A stretch of DNA of 7,944 bases from JAAYEB01 sp035306725 (GTDB lineage: Bacteria > Fibrobacterota > Chitinivibrionia > Chitinivibrionales > Chitinispirillaceae). The DNA lies in assembly GCA_035306725.1 (NCBI GenBank), contig DATGNN010000071.1, positions 1-7,944 of the forward strand. The letters run 5' to 3'. The notes beneath the pieces are model-generated. The model made no database searches. It was not told the origin of the DNA and saw only the letters and a program-made list of their open reading frames with translations. Within the stretch, counting starts at the first letter, position 1. Each line of letters opens with the position of its first letter. The position numbers were made by a program, and so were the translations under genes. This document shows positions 7,566 to 7,944 of this stretch, one piece after another.

Positions 7566-7613
7566 ATCGGGGTCGGGACTCGGCGATGGAATCGGAATCG
7601 TCTTCCGTCTTCC
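7566..7613. repeat. Degenerate ~6-bp repeat tract with purine/pyrimidine switch
   Basis: From 7566 to 7601 the plus strand reads as hexamer-like units: ATCGGG, GTCGGG, ACTCGG, CGATGG, AATCGG, AATCGT. The sequence then turns pyrimidine-rich, so that GGAA-TC-GGAA (7588-7597) can pair with TTCC-GTC-TTCC (7603-7613) around a 5-base loop. The tract is non-coding as far as I can see. Similar short degenerate TCGGN/NCCGA tracts occur as dispersed intergenic repeats in some bacteria; whether this one is multicopy cannot be seen here. Confidence 0.5.
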
Positions 7614-7625
7614 CAATCCCTCAAT

Positions 7626-7710
7626 CGCTTTTTTGGGTATCGATTATTGAACCTTTTCGGAAAAGATCCAGTGGGCATCCACAGAAAAATCGGATACCCA
7701 CCAGATAGCG
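7626..7710. repeat. Inverted repeat that can fold as a three-way junction
   Basis: TGGGTATC-GATT (7634-7645) pairs with AATC-G-GATACCCA (7688-7700), giving 12 bp with a single bulged G. Inside it are two local hairpins: CTTTT/AAAAG around CGG (7653-7665) and GTGG/CCAC around GCAT (7671-7682). A further CGCT (7626-7629) with AGCG (7707-7710) lies outside. The right side is followed by CCAGAT, not T-residues, so it is not an ordinary terminator in either direction. It could be a structured RNA, a DNA-level repeat element, or part of the adjacent hexamer tract. Confidence 0.45.
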
Positions 7711-7745
7711 TAAATTTAACACCCTTGCTTTTTTAAATTCGAACT

Positions 7746-7918
7746 TTAAGGAGCGGTTGATTTTGGGATAATTCGGACCGGTGTGCTTTTGTTTTCTGTT
7801 GTGCCATCACCAAGCTGCCCGCAATTATTAAGACCGCATGCCCATAAGGATTGCAGGAAATTACCAACATAAAATAAACTGAAATCAGTAAAACTGAATA
7901 TTGAACCATTTTTCTCAT
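7746..7918 (-). pseudogene. Frameshifted, truncated RCC1-repeat protein gene (remnant)
   Basis: On the minus strand an AGGAG site (7926-7930) lies seven bases before an ATG at 7918. This opens a signal peptide (MRKMVQYSVLLISVYFMLVISC), with a possible lipobox Cys at residue 22. If this frame is followed, it runs to a stop at 7733-7735 as a 61-residue protein with no recognisable domain. A second minus-strand frame, with codons starting at 7916 and every third base below, reads LWACGLNNCGQLGDGT followed by TENKSTPVRI, then stops at 7746-7748. That is the diagnostic blade motif of RCC1/alpha-tubulin-suppressor repeats. The frame has no start codon of its own and is closed upstream by a stop at 7920-7922. 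The simplest reading is an ancestral secreted RCC1 protein whose signal peptide and first blade were put out of frame by a small indel near 7850-7870 and whose remaining blades are lost. A sequencing error would explain the frameshift but not the missing blades. Confidence 0.7.
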
Positions 7919-7925
7919 ATTACAT

Positions 7926-7930
7926 CTCCT
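7926..7930 (-). promoter_or_regulatory. Shine-Dalgarno site of the RCC1 remnant
   Basis: On the minus strand AGGAG is placed seven bases before the ATG at 7916-7918. This well-spaced site is the main evidence that a real gene once began here, or still begins here. Confidence 0.65.
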
Positions 7931-7944
7931 GAAAGGTGAAGTGT

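Noticed and set aside
7536..7736. Plus-strand 66-codon frame downstream of the GH8 gene
   Set aside because: It reads through the hexamer tract and the inverted repeat, has no ribosome-binding site, and its Arg/Asn-rich product looks like translated repeat DNA.
7733..7918. Intact 61-aa lipoprotein on the minus strand
   Set aside because: The start and signal peptide look real, but after them the -1 frame carries a clear RCC1 motif, so a frameshifted remnant explains the sequence better. It is kept as an alternative.

Overview
The window looks like chromosomal DNA from a diderm bacterium that uses a type IX secretion system (T9SS). Two of its proteins end in T9SS type A/FlgD-like C-terminal sorting domains, and a large outer-membrane beta-barrel protein and a lipoprotein lie beside them. 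Every gene start has a strong purine-rich Shine-Dalgarno site (GGAGGTG, GAGGGG, AGGAGG), which is unlike typical Bacteroidetes. With the moderately AT-rich composition and a multidomain cellulase-type enzyme, this points to Fibrobacterota (Chitinispirillia/Chitinivibrionia-like) or a related FCB lineage. The assignment is inferred from sequence style, not from a database match.

Layout: (1) 1-2849, the 3' part of a large outer-membrane beta-barrel protein whose start lies left of the window. It has a propeller-like N-terminal region and a short segment resembling SprA-type proteins. (2) 2864-3421, a small putative lipoprotein, 14 bp downstream. (3) 3469-4860, a DUF362-family protein with a twin-arginine signal and a T9SS-like C-terminal domain. 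These three genes are codirectional and tightly spaced, so they are probably one operon. (4) 4861-5218, a 358-bp non-coding stretch with a long imperfect hairpin (probable terminator) and the leader of the next gene. (5) 5219-7483, a secreted modular glycoside hydrolase of family 8 with an InlB-like repeat, a CBM11/CIA30-like carbohydrate-binding module and a T9SS sorting domain. (6) 7484-7745, non-coding DNA with a simple hairpin, a degenerate ~6-bp repeat tract and a multibranched inverted-repeat structure. (7) 7746-7918 on the minus strand, a gene remnant: a good ribosome-binding site and signal peptide in one frame, then a clear RCC1-repeat motif in another frame. I read it as a frameshifted, truncated RCC1-family protein gene.

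Functionally, the window describes cell-surface biology. The GH8 enzyme is predicted to act on extracellular beta-1,4-glucan-type polysaccharide after export through the Sec system and the T9SS. The upstream operon encodes envelope proteins of unknown role, one of which combines a Tat signal with a T9SS-like tail. No mobile element genes, CRISPR array, tRNA or rRNA were seen. The observations most worth a second look are the hidden RCC1 remnant, the Tat plus T9SS architecture, and the structured repeat region between the GH8 gene and the remnant.
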